This document shows positions 15,688 through 23,919 of a stretch of 64,000 bases of DNA, piece after piece. The position numbers and the translations under genes were made by a program. The notes beneath the pieces are model-generated. The model was given only the letters and a program-made list of their open reading frames with translations, searched no databases and had not been told where the DNA came from. The DNA is from Roseateles aquatilis. GTDB taxonomy: Bacteria; Pseudomonadota; Gammaproteobacteria; Burkholderiales; Burkholderiaceae_C. Numbering within the stretch: position 1 is the first letter of the stretch; each line of letters opens with the position of its first letter. The stretch is from contig NZ_NIOF01000012.1 in assembly GCF_002205645.1 (NCBI RefSeq), forward strand, positions 62,001 to 126,000, in the 5' to 3' direction.

Positions 15688-16374
15688 ATGCTCCTGCACG
15701 TCCGCAACGTCCTCACGCCCGACGAGCTCCGGCAAGCCCGCGAGATCCTGGCCAGCGCACCCTGGGCCGACGGCCGCATGACCGCCGGCTCGCAATCGGC
15801 GCAGGCCAAGAACAACACCCAGTTGCCCGAGACCTGCGACGCGACGCTGCGGTTGCAGAAGCTGGTGCTGGACGGCCTGGCGCGGCACCAGTTGTTCTTC
15901 TCGGCGGCGCTGCCCAAGCAGATCTCGCCACCGCTGTTCAACCGCTACGGCGGCCAGGCCAACAGCTTCGGCAACCATGTCGACAGCGCCGTGCGCTACC
16001 TGCGCGACGGCACCGGGCGCGTGCGCACCGACATCTCCTGCACCGTCTTCTTCGCCAATCCCGACGAGTACGACGGCGGCGAGCTGATGGTCGAGGACAC
16101 CTTCGGCCAGCACCGCGTCAAGCTGCCCGCCGGCGACATGGTCCTGTACCCCGGCCACAGCGTGCACCGCGTCGAGCCGGTCACGCGCGGTTTCCGCCTG
16201 GCCAGCTATTTCTGGATCCACAGCATGGTGCGCGGCGACGACCAGCGCCGCCTGCTGTTCGACATGGACCAGCACCTGATGAGCCTGCGCACCCGCAACG
16301 GCGAGTCCGACCCGGCCGTCATCGGCCTGACGGCGACGTATCACAACCTGCTGCGCATGTGGCTGGAGTTCTGA
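15688..16374 (+). CDS. piuC: PiuC/YbiX-type Fe(II)/2-oxoglutarate-dependent hydroxylase
   Basis: 228 residues (ATG 15688). Double-stranded beta-helix dioxygenase with iron ligands H97-x-D99 ([12 protein letters not shown]) and H160 ([12 protein letters not shown]), plus the 2-oxoglutarate arginine in the following RGFR. Also [20 protein letters not shown], typical of PKHD-type hydroxylases. PiuC is found next to Fiu/PiuA receptors in many proteobacteria and is iron-regulated; its substrate is not established. Here it sits 103 bp after the receptor and before a PepSY-like gene. Confidence 0.94.
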   Translation: MLLHVRNVLTPDELRQAREILASAPWADGRMTAGSQSAQAKNNTQLPETCDATLRLQKLVLDGLARHQLFFSAALPKQISPPLFNRYGGQANSFGNHVDSAVRYLRDGTGRVRTDISCTVFFANPDEYDGGELMVEDTFGQHRVKLPAGDMVLYPGHSVHRVEPVTRGFRLASYFWIHSMVRGDDQRRLLFDMDQHLMSLRTRNGESDPAVIGLTATYHNLLRMWLEF

Positions 16375-16472
16375 GCAGCGCCGCCCTCGTCCGCATCGGC
16401 ATCGCAACGCGCACCACGCCGCGGACCGCACCGAAGACCCCACCGAAGACCGCTTCGAAGAAAGGAATCCCC

Positions 16473-16793
16473 ATGACGTCGACCCACCGCCTCCTGTCGC
16501 TGCTCGTGCTGAGCGCGGCCTCCTTCGCCGCGTCGGCCCACGGCGACGTCGCCTGCCCGAACGAGCCCAAGGCCGAATGGCGCCCGCAGATGGAGCTGCA
16601 ACGCAAGCTCGTCGACCAGGGCTGGCGCGTGCGCCAAGTGAAGACCTTCGCCACCTGCTACGAGGTCTACGGCTTCGACAACAAGGGGGAACGCGTCGAG
16701 GCCTTCTTCAACCCCAAGACCTTCGAGCGCATCGAGCCGCGCGCCGAGTCGTCGGCGCCGGCCGCGACCGCCTCTCAGCCCGCGAAGAAGTAA
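16473..16793 (+). CDS. Small periplasmic PepSY-like protein of the piuC module
   Basis: 106 residues with a signal peptide (LLSLLVLSAASFAASAHG). The mature part (RKLVDQGWRVRQVKTFATCY, EVYGFDNKGERVEAFFNPKT) matches the PepSY_2-type domain that accompanies piuC and cytochrome b561 genes. Two cysteines (CPNE and TCYE) could form a disulfide. AAAGGAA precedes the ATG. Its stop codon TAA overlaps the next ATG. Function unknown; it may modulate periplasmic electron transfer for ferric reduction (inference from context). Confidence 0.8.
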   Translation: MTSTHRLLSLLVLSAASFAASAHGDVACPNEPKAEWRPQMELQRKLVDQGWRVRQVKTFATCYEVYGFDNKGERVEAFFNPKTFERIEPRAESSAPAATASQPAKK

Positions 16794-17359
16794 TGCCCGG
16801 CACGGCCCCCCGCCGCGCCGCGATCCCGGTCTGGGATCCGCTGGTGCGCGTGCTGCATGTGTCGCTGGCGGCCAGCGTCATCGCGGCCTGGGTGACCGGC
16901 CACTGGTTCCACCCGCTGCACCACGCGCTGGGCTACATCGCCGCCGCCATCGTGGCCGCGCGCGCGCTCTGGGGTTTCGCCGGCTCGCCGCACGCGCGCT
17001 TCGCCGCCTTCGTCCGCGGTCCCGCGGCGACCTGGCGCTACGCGCGGCTGCTGATCGGCGGACGCGAGCCGCATCACCTCGGTCACAACCCGCTCGGCGG
17101 CTGGATGATCGTCGCGCTGCTGGGCACCGTGGCGCTCACCAGCTTCACGGGCTTTCTTTACACGACCGACCTGTTCTGGGGCTACGGCTGGCTGGAGGCC
17201 ACGCACGCCGCGCTGGCCTGGCTGCTCGCGACGCTGGTCGCGGGACACTTGCTCGGGGTCGTCGTCATGTCGCTGCGGGAGCAGCAAAACCTGGCGCTCG
17301 CCATGGTCACCGGCAAGAAGCGCGCCGACCGCGCCAGCCCCGAGGCGCGGCAGCGCTGA
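16793..17359 (+). CDS. Cytochrome b561-family membrane protein
   Basis: 188 residues, four hydrophobic segments with histidines placed for two b-type hemes: LVRVLHVSLAASVIAAWVTG HWFHPLHHALGY region, then LGHNPLGGWMIVALLGTVAL and ATHAALAWLLATLVAGHLLG. The start ATG overlaps the TAA of the PepSY-like gene by one base, so the two are translationally coupled. In piuC modules such a cytochrome is thought to move electrons for ferric-siderophore reduction. It is the last gene of the iron locus. Confidence 0.9.
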   Translation: MPGTAPRRAAIPVWDPLVRVLHVSLAASVIAAWVTGHWFHPLHHALGYIAAAIVAARALWGFAGSPHARFAAFVRGPAATWRYARLLIGGREPHHLGHNPLGGWMIVALLGTVALTSFTGFLYTTDLFWGYGWLEATHAALAWLLATLVAGHLLGVVVMSLREQQNLALAMVTGKKRADRASPEARQR

Positions 17360-17540
17360 GACCCCTCCGCGCCGCGGTCTCGCGGCGCCGTTTCGCATCC
17401 GTCGGTTCCCCCTGCGCCTGCGCCCGCCCCTGGCCCGACGGGCGATCTGCGGATCTGCAAAAACCGTCCCACGTTACACGCAAGAAACCTTCCAGCAACA
17501 TAAGCAGGCGCTTCTATCACTTTCTGGAAAATCCAAAACA

Positions 17541-17568
17541 GGGGAAATTTCCCCCCTCGTCCGAGGGG
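17541..17568. promoter_or_regulatory. Overlapping palindromes in the leader of the glycosyltransferase gene
   Basis: GGGGAAATTTCCCC (17541-17554) is a perfect 14-bp palindrome, and its end overlaps the hairpin CCCCTC-GTCC-GAGGGG (17553-17568). The two share bases and so are mutually exclusive as RNA structures. They lie in an AT-richer 150-bp leader before the GT4 gene at 17634, downstream of the iron locus. Could be an operator or an attenuator; no T-tract follows. Confidence 0.5.
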
Positions 17569-17633
17569 ACGTTTCCCAATGTTTCTGTTTGTTAAGCGTA
17601 GACTGCGCCGGTTTTATCAATACGGTCAGTTCC

Positions 17634-18707
17634 ATGCGTGCGCTTTCGATCGTTCATGTGGTCTTCTCTTCTCGTATCGCCGGCGGTGAGCATCACTGCG
17701 TGGACCTGGCGAATGCGCAGGCGGCGCTCGGTCACACCGTGCACGTCATCGCGCCCGCCAAGTCGGCGGTGCAGGGGGTGCTGAATCCCAACGTCCAATT
17801 CCACGGCCTGGCCCTGCCGCTGATGCGCGGGCTGCGCGTGCGCCGCTTGGCGCAGCGGCTGCAGGCGGACGTGGTGCACGGCCACCTGGGCCCCGCCTGC
17901 AAGGCCGTCTCCTGGGTCGCCGACGCGGCGCGCCTGGGCACGCTGCATGTGGGGTTCAAGGCGCATCAGCATGCGCGGCTGGACGGCCTGGTGTGCGTGA
18001 ACTCGCGGCAGGTCGGCGACCTCAAGGACTTCGACGGCCTGCACCGCGTGATCCACAATTGGGCCCCGGACCGCCGCGAAGGCACGGGCGAGCGCACCCA
18101 GCGCGTGGGCACGCTGCGCCAGGAACTGGGCATCCCCGTTCTTGCGCCGGTGATCGGCTGCGTCGGCCGCCTGCACGAGACCAAGGGCATGCACCGCCTG
18201 ATCGAAGCGTTCCGCCAGCAGGCGCCCGCCGACGCCCACCTGGTGCTGATCGGCGAAGGCCCGCAGCGCGCCGAACTGGAAGCGCAGTGCGAGGGCGAGG
18301 ACCGCATCCACCTGATCGGCTTCCGCTGGAACGTCGACGAGCTGCTGGCCGAGATGGACCTGTACGTGTCGTCGTCGCTGGAAGAGGCCTTCCCGCTGGC
18401 GATCCTGGAAGCCATGCGCGCCGGCCTGCCGATCGTGGCCACCGCCACCATCGGCGCCCGCGAGATGCTGCAGGACGAGCAAGCCACGATCGTGCCGCTG
18501 GACGACATCCAGGCGCTGGGCCAGGGCATCGCGGACGCCCTGCGGGCGCGCGCTCGGACGGGTCGGGCACCGATCGCCTACGCGATGGAGCGCTTCGACC
18601 GCGGCGCGGCCGTGCAGTCCACGCTGGGGCTGTACCGCGAGGTGCTCGCGCGCCTGCCGGTGGTGGCGTCGGACCTGGCGTTCTCGCCTGAAGAAGTCCG
18701 TGGTTAA
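17634..18707 (+). CDS. Family GT4 glycosyltransferase
   Basis: 357 residues from ATG 17634. GT-B fold: N-terminal Rossmann half (RALSIVHVVFSSRIAGGEHH, glycine-containing acceptor loop) and C-terminal nucleotide-sugar half with GCVGRLHETKGMHRLIEAFR and the E-x7-E signature in SSSLEEAFPLAILEAM. GT4 enzymes are retaining transferases building LPS, capsule or glycans. The next gene overlaps its end by 8 bases, so the two are coupled. No other polysaccharide genes are nearby, making this an orphan two-gene glycan unit. Sugar and acceptor unknown. Confidence 0.9.
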   Translation: MRALSIVHVVFSSRIAGGEHHCVDLANAQAALGHTVHVIAPAKSAVQGVLNPNVQFHGLALPLMRGLRVRRLAQRLQADVVHGHLGPACKAVSWVADAARLGTLHVGFKAHQHARLDGLVCVNSRQVGDLKDFDGLHRVIHNWAPDRREGTGERTQRVGTLRQELGIPVLAPVIGCVGRLHETKGMHRLIEAFRQQAPADAHLVLIGEGPQRAELEAQCEGEDRIHLIGFRWNVDELLAEMDLYVSSSLEEAFPLAILEAMRAGLPIVATATIGAREMLQDEQATIVPLDDIQALGQGIADALRARARTGRAPIAYAMERFDRGAAVQSTLGLYREVLARLPVVASDLAFSPEEVRG

Positions 18708-19674
18708 ACGTCCCAAGTCGGACTTCTGGACGGTGGGGGTCGTGCCGGAGCGCATCGACCGCCTGACGCCGGAACGTCTGCAGGCGCTGCGCGACCGGAT
18801 CGTCTGGATGCCGGCGGCGGACCCCTGGTGCTACTACGCCGACCCCTTCGCGCTGCAGGAGGGCGCCTCGCTCTGCGTGTTCGTCGAGGCCTTCGACTAC
18901 CGCTCCAAACGCGCCGATCTGCGGCGCCTCAACCTGGACCTGGAAACCGGCTCGTGGAGCGCGCCGGCCGTGGTCCTGCGTCGTCCGTTCCACCTGTCCT
19001 ATCCGTTCGTCTTCGAGCATGACGGGCATGCGTGGATGGTGCCGGAGACCAGCCAGGCCGGCGAGGTCGCGCTCTACCGCGCGACCGACGGCCTGGACCG
19101 CTGGGAGCGCGTCGGCCCGCTGCTGACCGGCGTGCCGGCGGTGGACGCCTCGGTGCTGTGCCACGACGGCACCTGGTGGATGTTCTATTCGATCATCGGC
19201 CCGAACAAACGCGATCAGCGGGAATTGCACGTGGCCCATGCCGACGCGCTGCAAGGCCCGTGGACGCCCCACGGCGCCAACCCCGTGCGCGCCGCGCTGG
19301 ACGGCGCCCGGCCGGCGGGCACGCCCTTCGTTTCGGCGGAAGGCTTCGTGGTCCAGCCGGTGCAGGACAGCCGCGCCGGTTACGGCGGCGCGACGCGCTG
19401 GGTCGTGTTCGATCAGTTGTCGCGCGAGGCCGTGTCGGCGCGCCTGATGACGCCCACCTTCACCGGCGACCTCGCCCATCCCGACTTCACCGAGGGCCTG
19501 CACACGATGTCGGCCTGCGGCGAGTTCACGCTGATCGACGTCAAGCGTGTGGACCGCTCGCGCCAGCGCCAATGGCTCGATTGGAAACGCCGGGTGCGCC
19601 GCTGGTTGCAGCCCGGCGGTCCGACCATGGCGACCACGGCCGACGCGCCCGGCGCCCGCTCGCTCGCCGACTAA
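18700..19674 (+). CDS. Five-bladed beta-propeller glycan-active protein (GIPC-transferase-N/GH43-like)
   Basis: 324 residues, GTG start overlapping the GT4 gene. Repeated blade motifs are visible: PWCYYADPFALQ, YPFVFEHDGHAWMVPET, VDASVLCHDGTWWMFYS, and HPDFTEGLHTMS. This pattern belongs to the GH43-like propeller annotated as the N-terminal-like domain of glucosamine inositolphosphorylceramide transferase, often beside glycosyltransferases or formyltransferases in bacteria. Probably helps build or trim the glycan made by the coupled GT4. Its TAA (19672-19674) overlaps the TAG of the convergent kinase gene (19671-19673) in the tetramer CTAA. Confidence 0.75.
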   Translation: MVKRPKSDFWTVGVVPERIDRLTPERLQALRDRIVWMPAADPWCYYADPFALQEGASLCVFVEAFDYRSKRADLRRLNLDLETGSWSAPAVVLRRPFHLSYPFVFEHDGHAWMVPETSQAGEVALYRATDGLDRWERVGPLLTGVPAVDASVLCHDGTWWMFYSIIGPNKRDQRELHVAHADALQGPWTPHGANPVRAALDGARPAGTPFVSAEGFVVQPVQDSRAGYGGATRWVVFDQLSREAVSARLMTPTFTGDLAHPDFTEGLHTMSACGEFTLIDVKRVDRSRQRQWLDWKRRVRRWLQPGGPTMATTADAPGARSLAD

Positions 19675-20888
19675 GCCGGCCCCGCCAGCGGCAGTGCCGC
19701 CACGAAGCGCGTGCCGTCGGCGACGCTGGAGCTCACCGCGATCGTCCCGCCGTGGCCCCGCGCCACCTGGGCGCAAATGAACAGGCCCAGCCCCAGTCCG
19801 TTGCGACTGCCGCTCATCCGTCCCTGGGAATAGGCCTCGAACATGCGCGGCAGGAAGGCCGGATCGATGGCCTCGCCCTGGTTGGTCACGGCGATCCGCA
19901 GCAGGTCGCCGTCCACGTCGGCGTTCAACTCGACGGGACTCGTGGCGTCGCCGTGGAACAGCGCGTTCGCCAGCAGGTTGGACACCAATTGCTCGACGCG
20001 CGACTTGTCGCAGCGCACGGCCTGATCGATGCGGATGCGGGCCTCGACACGGCGATCGGGATAGATCGAGCGGAGCTCCGCGACGACATGGTCCAGCGCT
20101 TCGTCCAGGCCCTCCTCCCACCGCAGGTCCAGGCCGAAACCGCCGCCCAGCCGGCCGCGCGCGAAGTCGACCACGTCGTCCACCAGCAGGCTCATGCGAC
20201 GCACGCTGCCCGCCATGCGGTTCGCGATCCTGCCGACGATGTCGGGGTCGTTGGGCACGCGCTGGAGCACCGTCACGCCCGCCTGCATGCCGGCCAGCGG
20301 ATTGCGCAGGTCGTGGCCCATGATGGCGATGAACTGCTCCCGCAGCGCGCTGTTGGCGCGCTCCACGCCGAGGACGGCCGCGTCCTCCTTCGCCCGGCGG
20401 TGGTTCTCGAGCTGCAGCGCGATCAAGCGCGCGAACAGGCTGAACATGTTGACGATGCGTGCCTCCGACATGCGGGCCGGCCGGCGGTCCAGCGCGCAGA
20501 GGTTGCCGAAGTACATGCCGTCGCTCAGGACGATGGGCACCGAGATGTAGCTCTCGATGCCAAACAGCCGCGGCGTGTGGTGGTTGGCGTAGACCGGATC
20601 CAGGCTGGCCTGGTCGATCACGATGACCTGGCGGGACTGGCGCACTTCCTTGCACAACGTCGAGTGGATGTCGAGCTGCTCCCCCGGCTTCAGGCCGAAC
20701 GAGATGGCATCCCGCACCGCCATCGCGGTCCAGGTGGTCTCGGTCACACGCGCGATCGCGGCGAAACCGACGCCCGCGGTCTCGCAGACCACCTCGAGCA
20801 AGGCTGTCACGATGTCCAGCGACTCGATGTCGCGGAGATCCTGGACGGGATTGAAGGCGGGCTGTTGTGCTGGGTCTGGATCCGTCAT
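19671..20888 (-). CDS. GAF-domain sensor histidine kinase
   Basis: About 405 residues from ATG 20888. Cytoplasmic: GAF domain (roughly residues 20-170; ESYISVPIVLSDGMYFGNLC ALDRRP region), then the HisKA helix IMGHDLRNPLAGMQAGVTVL with the phospho-accepting His, then HATPase_c (VEQLVSNLLANALFHGDATS; NGLGLGLFICAQVARGHGGT). The G1 box reads VTNQGEAI rather than DxGxGI, a variant seen in functional GAF kinases. No transmembrane segment, so it senses a diffusible signal. No response regulator is adjacent; the nearest REC domain is in the hybrid kinase at 21675. Confidence 0.92.
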   Translation of the reverse strand: MTDPDPAQQPAFNPVQDLRDIESLDIVTALLEVVCETAGVGFAAIARVTETTWTAMAVRDAISFGLKPGEQLDIHSTLCKEVRQSRQVIVIDQASLDPVYANHHTPRLFGIESYISVPIVLSDGMYFGNLCALDRRPARMSEARIVNMFSLFARLIALQLENHRRAKEDAAVLGVERANSALREQFIAIMGHDLRNPLAGMQAGVTVLQRVPNDPDIVGRIANRMAGSVRRMSLLVDDVVDFARGRLGGGFGLDLRWEEGLDEALDHVVAELRSIYPDRRVEARIRIDQAVRCDKSRVEQLVSNLLANALFHGDATSPVELNADVDGDLLRIAVTNQGEAIDPAFLPRMFEAYSQGRMSGSRNGLGLGLFICAQVARGHGGTIAVSSSVADGTRFVAALPLAGPA

Positions 20889-21243
20889 GCGCACCTGGGG
20901 CTCCGGGCCCGGCGAATGGGTCACGGCGACGCGCCGCGGGCGCCCCATCGGGAGCGCTCCCCGGCATCGTCGCGGGTTGAATGGCTTTGAAGCCGACAGG
21001 GTACTGCGTTCCGGCGCCGATTCCGCCGCATCGGGTGTCCCGTTTGCCCCACGCCTCTTGAATCAAGAAGGCATGGGCCATGCCCAGCCGGTACTATCCA
21101 CCGATGGACCCGTGAGGTTGTCACCTCGAAGTCTTCGCGTTGTTGCCGCCTTGGCGAGGTGGCGATGCCCCGAGTCCTCGCCGTTGATCGCTTAGCGAAT
21201 CTGGTCGGGCGACATGTCGTCGCTCGAAACGCGAGGAAATGCC
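20889..21243. other. Intergenic region between kinase gene and small ORF
   Basis: No gene seen in this 355-bp gap. It holds an inverted repeat CACCTCG (21122-21128) / CGAGGTG (21155-21161) enclosing a small GAAGTCTTC palindrome, and it must contain the divergent promoters of the kinase gene (minus) and the small gene at 21244 (plus). I could not pick a convincing -35/-10 pair. Confidence 0.5.
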
Positions 21244-21474
21244 ATGCTCACCGTGAATACCCCCGAAGTCCTGCGCCACTCGTTGCAAGCGTCCGTCGAC
21301 GCGCTCTACCGCCGCCGGGCCTGCGACATCGAGGAAAGCCTGATCGAGGACTACGTCAAGCTGGACTGGCTCGAATGGCATGGCGGCGGCCTGCGCCTGA
21401 CCACCGTCGGCGAGAATATCTGCCGCCAGGAACTGGCCCGCCTGCGCGAGCTCGCGCCCGCCTCCCGGGACTGA
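21244..21474 (+). CDS. Small protein of unknown function (76 residues)
   Basis: Supported by a GAGGAAA ribosome-binding site 6-12 bases before the ATG, coding-like codon use and isolation from other genes. The sequence has an N-terminal helix (NTPEVLRHSLQASVDALYRR), an acidic middle (CDIEESLIEDYVKLDWLEWH) and a winged-helix-like end (GGGLRLTTVGENICRQELAR). The last part, with a GLRLTTVGENI pattern, resembles the wing and helix end of small HTH-like proteins. I do not recognise a family. It lies between two signalling kinases and could be linked to either. Confidence 0.65.
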   Translation: MLTVNTPEVLRHSLQASVDALYRRRACDIEESLIEDYVKLDWLEWHGGGLRLTTVGENICRQELARLRELAPASRD

Positions 21475-21540
21475 CCTTCCCGGCGGGCTCACGCGCCACT
21501 TCCACGCGTCCTTTCCCACCAGCCCCTTCCGCGAAGCCGC

Positions 21541-21651
21541 CCATGCCCGGCCTGCCGCCGGGCGTGGCCGGCCGCGCATCCCCCCGGTCCGCCACCGGGC
21601 TGGGTCGCTTGCGCCAGCCTGCCATGCCCGGCCTGGCGCCGGTCGTGGCCG
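21541..21651. repeat. 30-bp imperfect direct repeats with hairpins between convergent genes
   Basis: The 30-mers at 21541-21570 and 21622-21651 match at 28 positions; both start CCATGCCCGGCCTG and end CGTGGCCG. The first contains GCCCGGC-CTGCC-GCCGGGC, a perfect 7-bp stem with 5-base loop; the second has one stem mismatch. They lie between convergent genes ending at 21474 and 21675, the usual position of REP-like elements or bidirectional terminators, but lack T-tracts. Confidence 0.7.
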
Positions 21652-21674
21652 TTCAACAGGGGGTCAAGGGGCGA

Positions 21675-23570
21675 TCAACGGGCATAGAGGTGCCGCAGCA
21701 GCGTGTCGATGTCCACCGGCTTGACCATGTGGACGTCGAAGCCCGCCTGGCGCGTCGCCTCCCGATCGCTCGGCTGGCCGTAGCCGGTCACGGCGATCAG
21801 GCGGACCTGCCCCAGCCCAGGGATGGCTCGCAGTTGCCGGGCCACCTCCAGCCCGCTCGCGCCCGGCAGGCCGAGGTCGAGCAGCACCACCTGCGGCCGG
21901 CTGGCGGCGGCGATGGCCAGCGCCTCGGCGGCGCCATGCGCCACCTTCACGTCGTGCCCTTCGATCCGCAGGATCATGACCAGCGACTCGGCCGCGTCGG
22001 CGTTGTCGTCGACGACCAGGATGCGCAGCATCTCCGCGTGGGCGCCGTCGGCGCCGGCCGTCGCCGGCGGCGCGCCCGCGCGGGTCGCGAGCGGCAGCGC
22101 GACGGTGACCGTGGCGCCCTTGCCCACCCCCGGGCTGATCGCGGCGACGGTACCGCCGTGCAACTCGACGATGCGCTTGACCAGCGTCAGCCCGATGCCC
22201 AGCCCGCCTTCCGAGCGGTCCAGTTGCCGCTCGCCCTGCACGAAGGGCTCGAACGCGACCTGGATGAAGTCCTCCGCCATGCCGATGCCGCTGTCGGACA
22301 CCGACAGCAACGCCAGCCCGTGCGCCGCGTGCAGCGCGACCTCGATCCTGCCGCCGCGCGGCGTGTACTTGGCCGAGTTGGACACCAGATTGACGACCAC
22401 CTGCGTCAGCCGCGTCGCGTCGCCCTGTGTGGCGAGGCCCTCGGCCGGCAGCCGCAGGATCAGGTCGTGCGCGTGGCTGTCCACCATGGCGCGCACGCCC
22501 TCCACCGCGTCGTGCACGACCTTGGCGAGGTCCAGCGGCGCCAGGTCCAACCGGATCTTGCCGGTGCTGACCCGGCTCACGTCCAGCAGGTCCTCGATCA
22601 GGCGCGTCACGTGGGACACCTGGCGCGAGGCCACGCCCACGGACCACAGGCCGCGCTCGGTCAGCGCCTCGGCGCGCAGCAGCGACAGCACGTTGGTCAG
22701 CGCCGCCAGCGGATTGCGGAGCTCGTGGGACAGCATGGCGATGAATTCGGTGAGGCGCCGCCCCTCGGTCTCCAGGCTGGCGGCGCGGCGCCGGTCGGAG
22801 ATGTCCTGCACCACCTGCACGAAGCCCTTGACGGTCCCGTCGGGACGCTTGACGGCGGTGGTGGCGACCTGCGCCCAGAAGGTCGAGCCGTCGACGCGGC
22901 GCAGCCAGCCTTCCCACACCACGCGCGCCTCCGGCCCCGCGGCGCCGCCGGGCTGCATCGTGGCGATGGCCGCCAGCGCCGGCTCGACCACGGCGCCGAC
23001 CTCGCGGCCCAGCACGTCCGCCGCCAGATGGCCCAGCAGCCGTTCGCCGCCGGCATTCCAGGTCCGGATGCGGCCCTGCGGGTCGACCAGATAGATCGCC
23101 TGGTCGTGCACGCCCTCGACGAGCGAGCGCAGGTTCTCCTCGCGCTCGCGCAGCAGCACTTCCTGGCGCCGCCGCTCGGACAGATCGCGCGTGACCTTCG
23201 AGAAGCCGACCAGGCGGCCCGACGCGTCGCGGATGGCGGTGATGACGACGTTGGCCCAGATGCGCTCGCCGTCCTTGCGCAGGCGCCAGCCCTCGTCCTC
23301 GAAGCGGCCACGGACGCTGGCCCAGCGCAGTTCCTCCTCGGGCCAGCGGCTCAGGCGCGCTTCCTCGGGATAGAACATCGAGAAGTGCCGGCCGATGGCC
23401 TCTTCCGCCGTATAGCCCTTGATGCGCTGCGCGCCCAGGTTCCAGGACGTGATGATGCCGTCCGGATTCAGCTGGAAGATGGCGTAGTCCTGCACGCTGT
23501 CCACCAGCCAGCGGAAGGCTTCGCTGTCGCCTCGCGCAAGGAAATCGCCGGTGGCGGGGGGTGTGCTCAT
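21675..23570 (-). CDS. Hybrid sensor histidine kinase (PAS-PAS-HisKA-HATPase-REC)
   Basis: About 631 residues from ATG 23570. Two PAS/PAC units (FQLNPDGIITSWNLGAQRIK GYTAEE region; YLVDPQGRIRTWNAGGERLL), HisKA with AMLSHELRNPLAALTNVLSL, HATPase_c (LVSNSAKYTPRGGRIEVALH; GLGIGLTLVKRIVELHGGTV) and a C-terminal receiver (ILVVDDNADAAESLVMILRI; phospho-acceptor in VVLLDLGLPG). No transmembrane segment. The first PAS is of the type with a GRHFSMFYPEEAR ending, common in soluble light- or redox-sensing kinases. No output regulator with a DNA-binding domain is adjacent. Confidence 0.93.
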   Translation of the reverse strand: MSTPPATGDFLARGDSEAFRWLVDSVQDYAIFQLNPDGIITSWNLGAQRIKGYTAEEAIGRHFSMFYPEEARLSRWPEEELRWASVRGRFEDEGWRLRKDGERIWANVVITAIRDASGRLVGFSKVTRDLSERRRQEVLLREREENLRSLVEGVHDQAIYLVDPQGRIRTWNAGGERLLGHLAADVLGREVGAVVEPALAAIATMQPGGAAGPEARVVWEGWLRRVDGSTFWAQVATTAVKRPDGTVKGFVQVVQDISDRRRAASLETEGRRLTEFIAMLSHELRNPLAALTNVLSLLRAEALTERGLWSVGVASRQVSHVTRLIEDLLDVSRVSTGKIRLDLAPLDLAKVVHDAVEGVRAMVDSHAHDLILRLPAEGLATQGDATRLTQVVVNLVSNSAKYTPRGGRIEVALHAAHGLALLSVSDSGIGMAEDFIQVAFEPFVQGERQLDRSEGGLGIGLTLVKRIVELHGGTVAAISPGVGKGATVTVALPLATRAGAPPATAGADGAHAEMLRILVVDDNADAAESLVMILRIEGHDVKVAHGAAEALAIAAASRPQVVLLDLGLPGASGLEVARQLRAIPGLGQVRLIAVTGYGQPSDREATRQAGFDVHMVKPVDIDTLLRHLYAR

Positions 23571-23735
23571 GAGGGGGAGATGCCGGCCGTTCCGCGGAGA
23601 CGCGATCGTAGGGCATTCCACTCGCCCGATCCTGCTCGATTCGAGGGGAAGGCGCGATGTCGGCGCCGCCGGCAAGCCCCTGCTGCCCGCCTGCCTGCTC
23701 GCCCGACCGCTTGTCGTCGGGTTAGGATGCCGACC

Positions 23736-23850
23736 TCTCTTGGGGAGTAGCCGGCTTCCATTCGCATGGAAGCGCCTGCGTCAACACACTTGAGCCTTCT
23801 CCGGGCTCATGGCGCAGGTAGCCAGTTCTGGTTGGCGAGACCAACGACGT
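23736..23850 (+). ncRNA. yybP-ykoY manganese riboswitch
   Basis: Hallmarks of the Mn2+ riboswitch are present in order: the GGGGAGTAGCC loop (23742-23752), a GCGTCAACACACTTG segment, and the distal loop GGCGAGACCAACGA (about 23834-23846), with TTGG and CCAA able to close the basal helix. It lies immediately upstream of mntP, the standard gene controlled by this riboswitch in Proteobacteria. Exact boundaries are approximate. Confidence 0.9.
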
Positions 23851-23864
23851 GCCAGCGCGACTTC

Positions 23865-23907
23865 GGGTCGGGCAGTGGTGGCATGTCGTTGCGACTCCGC
23901 CCGACCC
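23865..23907 (+). promoter_or_regulatory. Expression-platform hairpin between riboswitch and mntP
   Basis: GGGTCGGGC (23865-23873) and GCCCGACCC (23899-23907) form a perfect 9-bp stem enclosing 25 bases, ending 12 bases before the mntP ATG. No T-tract follows, so control of translation initiation or Rho access is more likely than intrinsic termination. Which state Mn2+ stabilises cannot be told from sequence alone. Confidence 0.65.
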
Positions 23908-23919
23908 TTGGACGACCTC

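Noticed and set aside
18022-21081. A 1019-codon minus-strand frame spanning the glycosyltransferase and kinase genes
   Set aside because: Crosses two genuine genes in shadow frames and shows no domain structure.
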